From Escherichia boydii (GTDB taxonomy: Bacteria > Pseudomonadota > Gammaproteobacteria > Enterobacterales > Enterobacteriaceae), in the NCBI GenBank assembly GCA_041890495.1, contig CP169086.1, forward strand, positions 930,001 to 994,000: a stretch of 64,000 bases of DNA, read 5' to 3'. The translations under genes and the position numbers were made by a program. A model generated the notes under the pieces. That model was not told where the DNA came from, ran no database searches, and saw only the letters and a list, made by a program, of their open reading frames with translations. The first letter of the stretch is position 1; every line of letters starts with the position of its first letter. Below, piece after piece: positions 16,802-25,878 of this stretch.

Positions 16802-19800
16802 ATGAGTAAATTCCTGGACCGGTTTCGCTACTTCAAACAGAAGGGTGAAACCTTTGCCGATGGGCATGGCCAGCTTCTCAATACCAACCGTGACTGGGAG
16901 GATGGATATCGCCAGCGTTGGCAGCATGACAAAATCGTCCGCTCTACCCACGGGGTAAACTGCACCGGCTCCTGCAGCTGGAAAATCTACGTCAAAAACG
17001 GTCTGGTCACCTGGGAAACCCAGCAGACTGACTATCCGCGTACCCGTCCGGATCTGCCAAACCATGAACCTCGCGGCTGCCCGCGCGGTGCCAGCTACTC
17101 CTGGTATCTTTACAGTGCCAACCGCCTGAAATACCCGATGATGCGCAAACGCCTGATGAAAATGTGGCGTGAAGCGAAGGCGCTGCATAGCGATCCGGTT
17201 GAGGCATGGGCTTCTATCATTGAAGACGCCGATAAAGCGAAAAGCTTTAAGCAGGCGCGTGGACGCGGTGGATTTGTTCGTTCTTCCTGGCAGGAGGTGA
17301 ACGAACTGATCGCCGCATCTAACGTTTACACCATCAAAAACTACGGCCCGGACCGTGTTGCTGGTTTCTCGCCAATTCCGGCAATGTCGATGGTTTCTTA
17401 CGCATCGGGTGCACGCTATCTCTCGCTGATTGGCGGTACTTGCTTAAGCTTCTACGACTGGTACTGCGACCTGCCTCCTGCGTCTCCGCAAACCTGGGGC
17501 GAGCAAACTGACGTACCGGAATCTGCTGACTGGTATAACTCCAGCTACATCATCGCCTGGGGTTCAAACGTGCCGCAGACGCGTACCCCGGATGCTCACT
17601 TCTTTACTGAAGTGCGTTACAAAGGCACCAAAACTGTTGCCGTCACACCAGACTACGCTGAAATCGCCAAACTGTGCGATCTGTGGCTGGCACCGAAACA
17701 GGGCACCGATGCGGCAATGGCGCTGGCGATGGGCCACGTAATGCTGCGTGAATTCCACCTCGACAACCCAAGCCAGTATTTCACCGACTATGTGCGTCGC
17801 TACACCGACATGCCGATGCTGGTGATGCTGGAAGAACGCGACGGTTACTACGCTGCAGGTCGTATGTTGCGCGCTGCTGATCTGGTTGATGCGCTGGGCC
17901 AGGAAAACAATCCGGAATGGAAAACTGTCGCCTTTAATACCAATGGCGAAATGGTTGCGCCGAACGGTTCTATTGGCTTCCGCTGGGGCGAGAAGGGCAA
18001 ATGGAATCTTGAGCAGCGCGACGGCAAAACTGGCGAAGAAACCGAGCTGCAACTGAGCCTGCTGGGTAGCCAGGATGAGATCGCTGAGGTAGGCTTCCCG
18101 TACTTTGGTGGCGACGGCACGGAACACTTCAACAAAGTGGAACTGGAAAACGTGCTGCTGCACAAACTGCCGGTGAAACGCCTGCAACTGGCTGATGGCA
18201 GCACCGCCCTGGTGACCACCGTTTATGATCTGACGCTGGCAAACTACGGTCTGGAACGTGGCCTGAACGACGTTAACTGTGCAACCAGCTATGACGATGT
18301 GAAAGCTTATACCCCGGCCTGGGCCGAGCAGATTACCGGCGTTTCTCGCAGCCAGATTATTCGCATCGCCCGTGAATTTGCCGATAACGCTGATAAAACG
18401 CACGGTCGTTCGATGATTATCGTCGGTGCGGGGCTGAACCACTGGTATCACCTCGATATGAACTATCGTGGTCTGATCAACATGCTGATTTTCTGCGGCT
18501 GTGTCGGTCAGAGCGGGGGCGGCTGGGCGCACTATGTAGGTCAGGAAAAACTGCGTCCGCAAACCGGCTGGCAGCCGCTGGCGTTTGCCCTTGACTGGCA
18601 GCGTCCGGCGCGTCACATGAACAGCACTTCTTATTTCTATAACCACTCCAGCCAGTGGCGTTATGAAACCGTCACGGCGGAAGAGTTGCTGTCACCGATG
18701 GCGGACAAATCCCGCTATACCGGACACTTGATCGACTTTAACGTCCGTGCGGAACGCATGGGCTGGCTGCCGTCTGCACCGCAGTTAGGCACTAACCCGC
18801 TGACTATCGCTGGCGAAGCGGAAAAAGCCGGGATGAATCCGGTGGACTATACGGTGAAATCCCTGAAAGAGGGTTCCATCCGTTTTGCGGCAGAACAACC
18901 AGAAAACGGTAAAAACCACCCGCGCAACCTGTTCATCTGGCGTTCTAACCTGCTCGGTTCTTCCGGTAAAGGTCATGAGTTTATGCTCAAGTACCTGCTG
19001 GGGACGGAGCACGGTATCCAGGGTAAAGATCTGGGGCAACAGGGCGGCGTGAAGCCGGAAGAAGTGGACTGGCAGGACAATGGTCTGGAAGGCAAGCTGG
19101 ATCTGGTGGTTACGCTGGACTTCCGTCTGTCGAGCACCTGTCTCTATTCCGACATCATTTTGCCGACGGCGACCTGGTACGAAAAAGACGACATGAATAC
19201 TTCGGATATGCATCCGTTTATTCACCCGCTGTCTGCGGCGGTCGATCCGGCCTGGGAAGCGAAAAGCGACTGGGAAATCTACAAAGCCATCGCGAAGAAA
19301 TTCTCCGAAGTGTGCGTCGGCCATCTGGGTAAAGAAACCGACATCGTCACGCTGCCTATCCAGCATGACTCTGCCGCTGAACTGGCGCAGCCGCTGGATG
19401 TGAAAGACTGGAAAAAAGGCGAATGCGACCTGATCCCAGGCAAAACTGCACCGCACATTATGGTCGTAGAGCGCGATTATCCGGCAACTTACGAACGCTT
19501 TACTTCTATCGGCCCGCTGATGGAGAAAATCGGTAACGGCGGTAAAGGGATTGCCTGGAACACCCAGAGCGAGATGGATCTGCTGCGTAAGCTCAACTAC
19601 ACCAAAGCGGAAGGTCCGGCGAAAGGCCAGCCGATGCTGAACACCGCAATTGATGCGGCAGAGATGATCCTGACACTGGCACCGGAAACCAACGGTCAGG
19701 TAGCCGTGAAAGCCTGGGCTGCCCTGAGCGAATTTACCGGTCGTGACCATACGCATCTGGCGCTGAATAAAGAAGACGAGAAGATCCGCTTCCGCGATAT

Positions 19801-20545
19801 TCAGGCACAGCCGCGCAAAATTATCTCCAGCCCGACCTGGTCTGGTCTGGAAGATGAACACGTTTCTTACAACGCCGGTTACACCAACGTTCACGAGCTG
19901 ATCCCATGGCGTACGCTCTCTGGTCGTCAGCAACTGTATCAGGATCACCAGTGGATGCGTGATTTTGGTGAAAGCCTGCTGGTTTATCGTCCGCCGATCG
20001 ACACCCGTTCGGTGAAAGAAGTGATAGGCCAGAAATCCAACGGCAACCCGGAAAAAGCGCTCAACTTCCTGACGCCGCACCAGAAGTGGGGTATCCACTC
20101 CACCTACAGCGACAACCTGCTGATGCTGACTTTAGGTCGCGGTGGTCCGGTGGTCTGGTTGAGTGAAGCCGATGCCAAAGATCTGGGTATCGCCGATAAC
20201 GACTGGATTGAAGTATTCAACAGCAACGGTGCTCTGACTGCCCGTGCGGTTGTCAGCCAGCGTGTTCCGGCAGGGATGACCATGATGTACCACGCGCAGG
20301 AACGTATCGTTAACCTGCCTGGTTCGGAAATTACCCAACAGCGTGGTGGTATCCATAACTCGGTCACCCGTATCACGCCGAAACCGACGCATATGATCGG
20401 CGGCTATGCCCATCTGGCATACGGCTTTAACTACTACGGCACCGTAGGTTCTAACCGCGATGAGTTTGTTGTAGTGCGTAAGATGAAGAACATTGACTGG
20501 TTAGATGGCGAAGGCAATGACCAGGTACAGGAGAGCGTAAAATGA
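16802..20545 (+). CDS. narG: respiratory nitrate reductase A, catalytic subunit
   Basis: 1247-residue molybdopterin (bis-MGD) subunit that reduces nitrate to nitrite at the cytoplasmic face. The unusual FS0 [4Fe-4S] site uses a His and cysteines in STHGVNCTGSCSWK (residues about 47-60) and a later Cys in PRGCPRGASY. The Mo ligand Asp sits in the central MGD region around the NSSYIIAWGSN strand. The C-terminal MGD-binding domain includes GGIHNSVTRITPKPTHMIGGYAH. There is no Tat leader, as in cytoplasmically facing Nar enzymes, although an N-terminal remnant (DRFRYFKQKGE) is visible. It overlaps narH by four bases. Confidence 0.98.
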   Translation: MSKFLDRFRYFKQKGETFADGHGQLLNTNRDWEDGYRQRWQHDKIVRSTHGVNCTGSCSWKIYVKNGLVTWETQQTDYPRTRPDLPNHEPRGCPRGASYSWYLYSANRLKYPMMRKRLMKMWREAKALHSDPVEAWASIIEDADKAKSFKQARGRGGFVRSSWQEVNELIAASNVYTIKNYGPDRVAGFSPIPAMSMVSYASGARYLSLIGGTCLSFYDWYCDLPPASPQTWGEQTDVPESADWYNSSYIIAWGSNVPQTRTPDAHFFTEVRYKGTKTVAVTPDYAEIAKLCDLWLAPKQGTDAAMALAMGHVMLREFHLDNPSQYFTDYVRRYTDMPMLVMLEERDGYYAAGRMLRAADLVDALGQENNPEWKTVAFNTNGEMVAPNGSIGFRWGEKGKWNLEQRDGKTGEETELQLSLLGSQDEIAEVGFPYFGGDGTEHFNKVELENVLLHKLPVKRLQLADGSTALVTTVYDLTLANYGLERGLNDVNCATSYDDVKAYTPAWAEQITGVSRSQIIRIAREFADNADKTHGRSMIIVGAGLNHWYHLDMNYRGLINMLIFCGCVGQSGGGWAHYVGQEKLRPQTGWQPLAFALDWQRPARHMNSTSYFYNHSSQWRYETVTAEELLSPMADKSRYTGHLIDFNVRAERMGWLPSAPQLGTNPLTIAGEAEKAGMNPVDYTVKSLKEGSIRFAAEQPENGKNHPRNLFIWRSNLLGSSGKGHEFMLKYLLGTEHGIQGKDLGQQGGVKPEEVDWQDNGLEGKLDLVVTLDFRLSSTCLYSDIILPTATWYEKDDMNTSDMHPFIHPLSAAVDPAWEAKSDWEIYKAIAKKFSEVCVGHLGKETDIVTLPIQHDSAAELAQPLDVKDWKKGECDLIPGKTAPHIMVVERDYPATYERFTSIGPLMEKIGNGGKGIAWNTQSEMDLLRKLNYTKAEGPAKGQPMLNTAIDAAEMILTLAPETNGQVAVKAWAALSEFTGRDHTHLALNKEDEKIRFRDIQAQPRKIISSPTWSGLEDEHVSYNAGYTNVHELIPWRTLSGRQQLYQDHQWMRDFGESLLVYRPPIDTRSVKEVIGQKSNGNPEKALNFLTPHQKWGIHSTYSDNLLMLTLGRGGPVVWLSEADAKDLGIADNDWIEVFNSNGALTARAVVSQRVPAGMTMMYHAQERIVNLPGSEITQQRGGIHNSVTRITPKPTHMIGGYAHLAYGFNYYGTVGSNRDEFVVVRKMKNIDWLDGEGNDQVQESVK

Positions 20546-22080
20546 AAATTCGTTCACAAGTCGGCATGGTGCTGAATCTCGATAAGTGCATCGGCTGCCA
20601 CACCTGTTCAGTTACCTGTAAAAACGTCTGGACCAGCCGTGAAGGCGTGGAATACGCGTGGTTCAACAACGTGGAAACCAAGCCGGGTCAGGGCTTCCCG
20701 ACTGACTGGGAAAACCAGGAAAAATACAAAGGCGGCTGGATCCGTAAAATCAATGGCAAACTGCAGCCGCGCATGGGTAACCGCGCCATGCTGCTGGGTA
20801 AAATCTTCGCTAACCCGCATCTGCCGGGGATCGACGATTATTACGAGCCGTTCGATTTTGATTATCAGAACCTGCATACCGCGCCGGAAGGCAGCAAATC
20901 GCAGCCGATTGCCCGTCCGCGTTCGCTGATTACCGGGGAACGGATGGCGAAAATCGAAAAAGGGCCGAACTGGGAAGATGACCTGGGTGGTGAGTTTGAC
21001 AAACTGGCGAAAGACAAGAACTTCGACAACATCCAGAAGGCGATGTATAGCCAGTTCGAAAACACCTTTATGATGTATTTGCCGCGCCTGTGCGAACACT
21101 GCCTGAACCCGGCATGTGTGGCGACCTGCCCGAGCGGTGCGATTTACAAGCGTGAAGAAGATGGCATCGTCCTGATCGACCAGGATAAATGCCGTGGCTG
21201 GCGTATGTGCATCACCGGATGCCCGTACAAAAAAATCTACTTCAACTGGAAGAGCGGTAAGTCTGAGAAGTGCATCTTCTGCTATCCGCGTATTGAAGCG
21301 GGTCAGCCGACCGTGTGCTCAGAAACCTGTGTCGGTCGTATCCGTTATCTTGGCGTGCTGCTGTACGATGCCGACGCGATTGAACGTGCAGCCAGCACCG
21401 AGAACGAGAAAGATCTTTACCAGCGTCAGCTGGAGGTGTTCCTCGATCCGAACGATCCGAAAGTCATCGAGCAGGCGATTAAAGACGGTATTCCGCTGAG
21501 CGTTATTGAAGCCGCACAGCAGTCGCCGGTTTATAAAATGGCAATGGAATGGAAACTGGCGCTGCCGCTGCATCCAGAATATCGCACACTGCCGATGGTC
21601 TGGTACGTGCCGCCTCTGTCTCCGATTCAGTCTGCAGCAGACGCGGGTGAGCTGGGTAGCAACGGCATTCTGCCAGACGTCGAAAGCTTGCGTATTCCGG
21701 TACAGTATCTGGCGAATCTGCTGACCGCCGGTGATACCAAACCGGTACTGCGCGCACTGAAACGTATGCTGGCGATGCGTCATTACAAACGTGCTGAAAC
21801 CGTTGACGGTAAAGTTGATACCCGTGCGCTGGAAGAGGTCGGTCTGACCGAAGCCCAGGCACAGGAGATGTACCGTTATCTGGCGATTGCTAACTACGAA
21901 GATCGCTTTGTGGTGCCGAGTAGTCATCGTGAACTGGCACGGGAAGCCTTCCCGGAGAAAAATGGCTGCGGCTTTACCTTTGGTGATGGCTGCCACGGTT
22001 CAGATACCAAATTCAATCTGTTCAACAGCCGTCGTATCGATGCCATCGATGTGACCAGCAAAACGGAGCCGCATCCATGA
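20542..22080 (+). CDS. narH: respiratory nitrate reductase A, iron-sulfur subunit
   Basis: 512-residue electron-transfer subunit carrying three [4Fe-4S] clusters and one [3Fe-4S]. The cysteine groups are CIGCHTCSVTCKNVW (residues 16-27), CEHCLNPACVATCPSG (about 184-199), CRGWRMCITGCPYK (about 217-230; the Trp replaces a Cys and makes the 3Fe cluster, normal for NarH) and CIFCYPR with CSETCVGR. Electrons pass from NarI haem to NarG. Its ATG overlaps the narG stop, and narJ starts on ATGA at its end, indicating translational coupling. Confidence 0.98.
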   Translation: MKIRSQVGMVLNLDKCIGCHTCSVTCKNVWTSREGVEYAWFNNVETKPGQGFPTDWENQEKYKGGWIRKINGKLQPRMGNRAMLLGKIFANPHLPGIDDYYEPFDFDYQNLHTAPEGSKSQPIARPRSLITGERMAKIEKGPNWEDDLGGEFDKLAKDKNFDNIQKAMYSQFENTFMMYLPRLCEHCLNPACVATCPSGAIYKREEDGIVLIDQDKCRGWRMCITGCPYKKIYFNWKSGKSEKCIFCYPRIEAGQPTVCSETCVGRIRYLGVLLYDADAIERAASTENEKDLYQRQLEVFLDPNDPKVIEQAIKDGIPLSVIEAAQQSPVYKMAMEWKLALPLHPEYRTLPMVWYVPPLSPIQSAADAGELGSNGILPDVESLRIPVQYLANLLTAGDTKPVLRALKRMLAMRHYKRAETVDGKVDTRALEEVGLTEAQAQEMYRYLAIANYEDRFVVPSSHRELAREAFPEKNGCGFTFGDGCHGSDTKFNLFNSRRIDAIDVTSKTEPHP

Positions 22081-22787
22081 TCGAACTCGTGATTGTATCG
22101 CGTCTCCTTGAATATCCGGATGCTGCCTTATGGCAGCATCAACAAGAGATGTTTGAGGCGATTGCTGCGTCGAAAAATCTGTCGAAAGAAGATGCCCATG
22201 CGCTGGGCATTTTCCTGCGCGATTTAACGGCGATGGATCCGCTCGATGCCCAGGCCCAGTACAGCGAACTGTTCGACCGTGGCCGCGCCACGTCACTGTT
22301 GCTATTTGAACATGTTCACGGTGAATCCCGTGACCGCGGCCAGGCGATGGTGGACCTGCTGGCGCAGTACGAGCAGCACGGTTTGCAGTTAAACAGCCGC
22401 GAATTACCGGACCATCTGCCGCTGTATCTGGAGTACCTGTCGCAGCTGCCGCAAAGCGAAGCCGTGGAAGGTTTGAAAGATATCGCGCCGATTCTGGCAT
22501 TGCTGAGCGCGCGTCTGCAACAGCGTGAAAGCCGTTATGCCGTGATGTTTGATCTGCTGTTGAAATTGGCCAATACCGCTATCGACAGCGACAAAGTGGC
22601 GGAAAAAATTGCCGACGAAGCGCGCGATGATACGCCGCAGGCGCTGGATGCTGTCTGGGAAGAAGAGCAGGTTAAATTCTTTGCTGACAAAGGCTGCGGT
22701 GATTCAGCAATCACTGCTCATCAGCGTCGCTTTGCCGGTGCCGTCGCGCCGCAATATCTGAATATCACCACCGGAGGACAGCACTAA
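22077..22787 (+). CDS. narJ: nitrate reductase assembly chaperone NarJ
   Basis: 236-residue cytosolic chaperone of the TorD/NarJ all-helical family, needed for molybdenum cofactor insertion into NarG and for membrane docking of NarGH; it is not part of the final enzyme. The family pattern YSELFDRGRATSLLLFEHVHGESRDRGQAM (spread over residues about 61-90) and the following LPDHLPLYLEYLS are clear. It overlaps narH by four bases (ATGA) and narI by one base (TAATG). Confidence 0.97.
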   Translation: MIELVIVSRLLEYPDAALWQHQQEMFEAIAASKNLSKEDAHALGIFLRDLTAMDPLDAQAQYSELFDRGRATSLLLFEHVHGESRDRGQAMVDLLAQYEQHGLQLNSRELPDHLPLYLEYLSQLPQSEAVEGLKDIAPILALLSARLQQRESRYAVMFDLLLKLANTAIDSDKVAEKIADEARDDTPQALDAVWEEEQVKFFADKGCGDSAITAHQRRFAGAVAPQYLNITTGGQH

Positions 22788-23464
22788 TGCAATTCCTGAA
22801 TATGTTCTTCTTTGATATCTACCCGTACATAGCCGGGGCGGTCTTCCTGATTGGTAGCTGGCTGCGTTATGACTACGGGCAGTACACCTGGCGCGCGGCG
22901 TCCAGCCAGATGCTGGATCGCAAAGGGATGAACCTGGCGTCGAACCTGTTCCATATCGGTATTCTGGGGATTTTTGTTGGTCACTTCTTCGGTATGCTGA
23001 CGCCGCACTGGATGTATGAAGCCTGGCTGCCGATTGAAGTGAAACAGAAAATGGCGATGTTTGCTGGTGGTGCCAGCGGCGTGCTGTGTCTGATTGGCGG
23101 CGTGCTGTTGCTGAAGCGTCGTCTGTTCAGCCCACGCGTGCGTGCAACCACTACCGGAGCGGATATCCTGATCCTGTCGCTGCTCGTTATCCAGTGCGCG
23201 CTGGGCCTGTTGACCATTCCGTTCTCCGCTCAGCATATGGACGGTAGCGAGATGATGAAACTGGTTGGCTGGGCGCAGTCGGTGGTGACCTTCCACGGTG
23301 GCGCTTCTCAACACCTCGATGGTGTGGCGTTTATCTTCCGTCTGCACCTGGTGTTGGGGATGACGTTATTCCTGCTGTTCCCGTTCTCGCGTCTGGTGCA
23401 CATCTGGAGCGTACCGGTGGAGTATCTGACACGTAAGTATCAGTTGGTGCGCGCTCGTCACTAA
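22787..23464 (+). CDS. narI: respiratory nitrate reductase A, cytochrome b subunit
   Basis: 225-residue membrane anchor with five transmembrane helices that oxidises quinol and passes electrons through two b haems to NarH. The haem ligands His56 and His66 lie in SNLFHIGILGIFVGHFFG; the second pair lies in FHGGASQHLDG and FRLHLVLG. It ends the E. coli-like nar tract. Its last four bases overlap the end of a convergent permease gene, and its terminator lies inside that gene. Confidence 0.98.
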   Translation: MQFLNMFFFDIYPYIAGAVFLIGSWLRYDYGQYTWRAASSQMLDRKGMNLASNLFHIGILGIFVGHFFGMLTPHWMYEAWLPIEVKQKMAMFAGGASGVLCLIGGVLLLKRRLFSPRVRATTTGADILILSLLVIQCALGLLTIPFSAQHMDGSEMMKLVGWAQSVVTFHGGASQHLDGVAFIFRLHLVLGMTLFLLFPFSRLVHIWSVPVEYLTRKYQLVRARH

Positions 23465-24357
23465 TTCGCCGTTTTGATGCCAACCCCGCACTCGCGGGGT
23501 TTTTTTTCGCCCCAGCCCAGGTTATTGCCCGCGGCAGCAAACAGAATCAGCGCGCCGCCCGCCAGCTGCGTCAGGTTCAGCGCGTGTCCAAATACCAGAT
23601 TATCGACAACGATCGCCACCACCGGATAGATAAACGACAGGGAGCCGGTTATAGGCGTCGGCAGCTTCTGAATTGCGCTGTAGAGCAGCTGGTACATAAT
23701 GCCGGTATGGACGATGCCCAGCGTCAGCAGGATCGGCCAGGGGAAATCACCGGAAAATGACGGCATGCTGGCAAACGGCAAAAGCATCACGACGCCCGTC
23801 AGCACCTGGATAAAGGCAATCTGCTGCGGCGCAACGGATCTGAGTTTGCGGGCAATAATGGCCGTGACCGCGTAGAAGAAAGCCGCGGCCATCGCCAGGC
23901 CGATTCCGGCGAGCCATTCACCGCCATGCGCGCCGGTCAGCTCGCTGGAGAGCAGTATCACCACGCCGCCAAAGGCGAGGAACAGCCAGCCCCATTTCAC
24001 GAGGCTGACGCGTTCACCAAAAAACATCCCCATCAGGACCAGCATAAACGGCTGGGTGTTATAGACCACGGTCGAAAGGCCAATCGAGATCCGCTCATAG
24101 GCGGCGAAGAGCAGCAGCCAGTTCACCACTAATGCCACGCCGCCGAGAATAGCCAGCAGCAGCGTGGTGCGGGTGAGGGGACTAAAGGGCTTTTGATTTA
24201 CCCGGATAAAAATAAAAAGCGCCACTGCTCCGATAAGACAGCGCCAGAACACCACTTCCGTCACCGGTAGACCGGAGAGCAAAACAAACGCGCCGATAGA
24301 GCCGGAAATTAACATCGCCAGGCTCATTTGCCAGACGCCTTTATGTAAATCACGCAT
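23461..24357 (-). CDS. EamA-type drug/metabolite transporter
   Basis: About 298 residues with ten hydrophobic helices and two EamA repeats (the first ends near residue 135; the second begins near GEWLAGIGLAMAAAFFYAVTAI). The family exports small metabolites such as amino acids; the substrate is not predictable here. The start is the second of two adjacent ATGs (24357), six bases after AGGAGG; ATG 24360 sits only three bases away. It diverges from an Lrp-family regulator, the usual arrangement for a regulator and its target permease. The final codons (LGWGEKKPRECGVGIKTAN) overlap narI's 3' end. The gene is absent from this position in K-12 as I recall. Confidence 0.9.
   Translation of the reverse strand: MRDLHKGVWQMSLAMLISGSIGAFVLLSGLPVTEVVFWRCLIGAVALFIFIRVNQKPFSPLTRTTLLLAILGGVALVVNWLLLFAAYERISIGLSTVVYNTQPFMLVLMGMFFGERVSLVKWGWLFLAFGGVVILLSSELTGAHGGEWLAGIGLAMAAAFFYAVTAIIARKLRSVAPQQIAFIQVLTGVVMLLPFASMPSFSGDFPWPILLTLGIVHTGIMYQLLYSAIQKLPTPITGSLSFIYPVVAIVVDNLVFGHALNLTQLAGGALILFAAAGNNLGWGEKKPRECGVGIKTAN
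23483..23508. terminator. narI terminator inside the convergent permease gene
   Basis: ACCCCGC-ACTC-GCGGGGT followed by eight T. It is positioned 18 bases past the narI stop and lies within the last codons of the opposite-strand DMT permease, so those codons also encode the hairpin. Confidence 0.9.
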
Positions 24358-24464
24358 CATCCACCTCCTGATTGATGACGCTATTGTCGAAAATTGCTGT
24401 CGGGTATTACAGGGGTGATATAAGGTTAAAGAGGTGAAAGACTTTTTAAAATTAGGTGAAAAGA

Positions 24465-24908
24465 ATGGAATGCCTTCTTGATGATATCGACCGACAAATT
24501 TTAGCCTGCCTCGTTGAGGATGCGCGCATGTCTTTGAAGGTGCTCAGCGGACGCATCGGTCTGACATCCCCCAGCACGGCAGAACGCCTGAAGAGGCTGG
24601 AAGAGCGCGGTGTGATTCAGGGTTATGGTGCGCGTGTGAATCTGGCGGCGCTGGGGTATACGCTTCAGGCGCTGGTGCGCGTGCGGCCTTTGCCTGGGTT
24701 GTTGCATAAGGTGGATAAGTACATTCAGGCGATGCCGGAGTGTATTGAGAGCGACAAAGTCACCGGGGAAGATTGCTTTGTGATTAGGCTGGTGGTGCGC
24801 TCGATAGAGCAACTGGATGCGTTGCTGGACGGCCTGGCGGAGCATGCCCAGTGTAATACGTCGATTGTGAAGAGTTCGCCGGTGAAGCGCCGTTTGCCGC
24901 CGATGTAG
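24465..24908 (+). CDS. Lrp/AsnC-family transcriptional regulator
   Basis: 147-residue regulator with an N-terminal winged helix-turn-helix (LDDIDRQILACLVEDARMSL, then SPSTAERLKRLEERGVI) and a C-terminal RAM/AsnC ligand-binding domain (residues about 65-140). The ATG at 24465 follows AGGTG by six bases; the upstream in-frame GTG at 24456 is an alternative. It is divergent from the EamA permease with about 107 bases between them, so it probably controls the permease in response to an amino acid; this is inferred from the arrangement only. Confidence 0.9.
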   Translation: MECLLDDIDRQILACLVEDARMSLKVLSGRIGLTSPSTAERLKRLEERGVIQGYGARVNLAALGYTLQALVRVRPLPGLLHKVDKYIQAMPECIESDKVTGEDCFVIRLVVRSIEQLDALLDGLAEHAQCNTSIVKSSPVKRRLPPM

Positions 24909-24911
24909 GCT

Positions 24912-24949
24912 TCTGTCGCCGGGTGGTGGCTGCGCCTTACCCGGCCTAC
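24912..24949. repeat. REP-type palindrome
   Basis: GCCGGGTGGTGGCTGCGCCT followed by TACCCGGCCTAC has the same ends as the element at 5277. It lies directly after the Lrp-type gene and before the E. coli-like tyrT repeats, so it marks the approximate switch between sequence types. Confidence 0.7.
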
Positions 24950-24980
24950 AAAGGCGGACTCGGTTTTTTATATTGGAAAA

Positions 24981-25336
24981 GTGATGGTGGTGGGGGAAGG
25001 ATTACTCAGCGCTGCGCGCTTCGCCCTTCGGGTCGTTGCCTGCGGCAACGCTCTCTCGCTGGCGCTCGAGTCGAACCTTGGTCGAAGCTTCTCATCCTTC
25101 CCCGCATGGGCAGAATATTTAATTGCGGATTCGTTGGGAAGTTCAGGGACTTTTGAAAGTGATGGTGGTGGGGGAAGGATTACTCAGCGCTGCGCGCTTC
25201 GCCCTACGGGTCGTTGCCTGCGGCAACGCTCTCTCGCTGGCGCTCGAGTCGAACCTTGGTCGAAGCTTCTCATCCTTCCCCGCATGGGCAGAATATTTAA
25301 TTGCGGATTCGTTGGGAAGTTCAGGGACTTTTGAAA
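24981..25336. repeat. two tandem 178-base repeats downstream of the tRNA-Tyr genes
   Basis: Units 24981-25158 and 25159-25336 are nearly identical; I see one base change (CCCTTCGGG versus CCCTACGGG). A third unit begins at 25337 and merges into the tRNA gene. Each unit starts with a copy of the tRNA-Tyr 3' end (TGGTGGTGGGGGAAGGATT) and includes a degenerate copy of the GAACCTTnGTCGAAG T-arm region. This corresponds to the 178-base repeats of the E. coli tyrT locus, which K-12 carries in a little over three copies. On the minus strand they are transcribed with the tRNA precursor. They are open in frame on the plus strand, but I see no real protein gene. Confidence 0.9.
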
Positions 25337-25340
25337 GTGA

Positions 25341-25425
<85 letters not shown>

Positions 25426-25634
25426 AGGGGTAATTCAAATTTCGAGGTAATGCTTGAGATGGTGGTGGGGGAAGGATTATTCGTCGCTTCGCTCCTCACC
25501 CTTCGGGCCGTTGCCTGTGGCAACGTTCTCTCGCTTTCGCTCGAATCGAACCTTAGTCGAAGGTTCTCACCCTTCCCCGATGAGTGCAAACTTTCACAAT
25601 CTCACCGAAGTTACCACATCGCTGTGGTGAATTA
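25426..25634. other. 209-base spacer between the tRNA-Tyr genes
   Basis: Contains a diverged relative of the 178-base unit (ATGGTGGTGGGGGAAGGATTA at its left, then GAACCTTAGTCGAAGG), so the spacer itself seems to derive from tRNA-end duplication. No separate gene is seen. Confidence 0.75.
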
Positions 25635-25719
<85 letters not shown>

Positions 25720-25769
25720 ACGGGGTAATGCTTTTTACTGGCCTGCTCCCTTATCGGGAAGCGGGGCGC

Positions 25770-25797
25770 ATCATATCAAATGACGCGCCGCTGTAAA
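25770..25797 (-). promoter_or_regulatory. tyrT promoter
   Basis: Minus strand: -35 TTTACA (25792-25797), 16 bases, -10 TATGAT (25770-25775), then the GC-rich discriminator GCGCCCCGC typical of stringently controlled stable-RNA promoters. It agrees with the well-studied E. coli tyrT promoter. Confidence 0.92.
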
Positions 25798-25878
25798 GTG
25801 TTACGTTGAGAAAAATGAACTGGTTGCGTAATTTTCATCCGTAACGGATTAAAGGTAACCAGTTATTTTTGCTGGCGA

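Noticed and set aside
18785..20098. 437-codon open frame opposite narG
   Set aside because: Shadow of narG codon usage; no family resemblance or ribosome site.
21190..21230. Trp in place of a Cys in a NarH iron-sulfur motif as a mutation
   Set aside because: This Trp is normal in NarH and defines its 3Fe-4S cluster.
24978..25340. CRISPR array
   Set aside because: Repeat unit is 178 bases, contiguous without spacers, and derived from a tRNA end.
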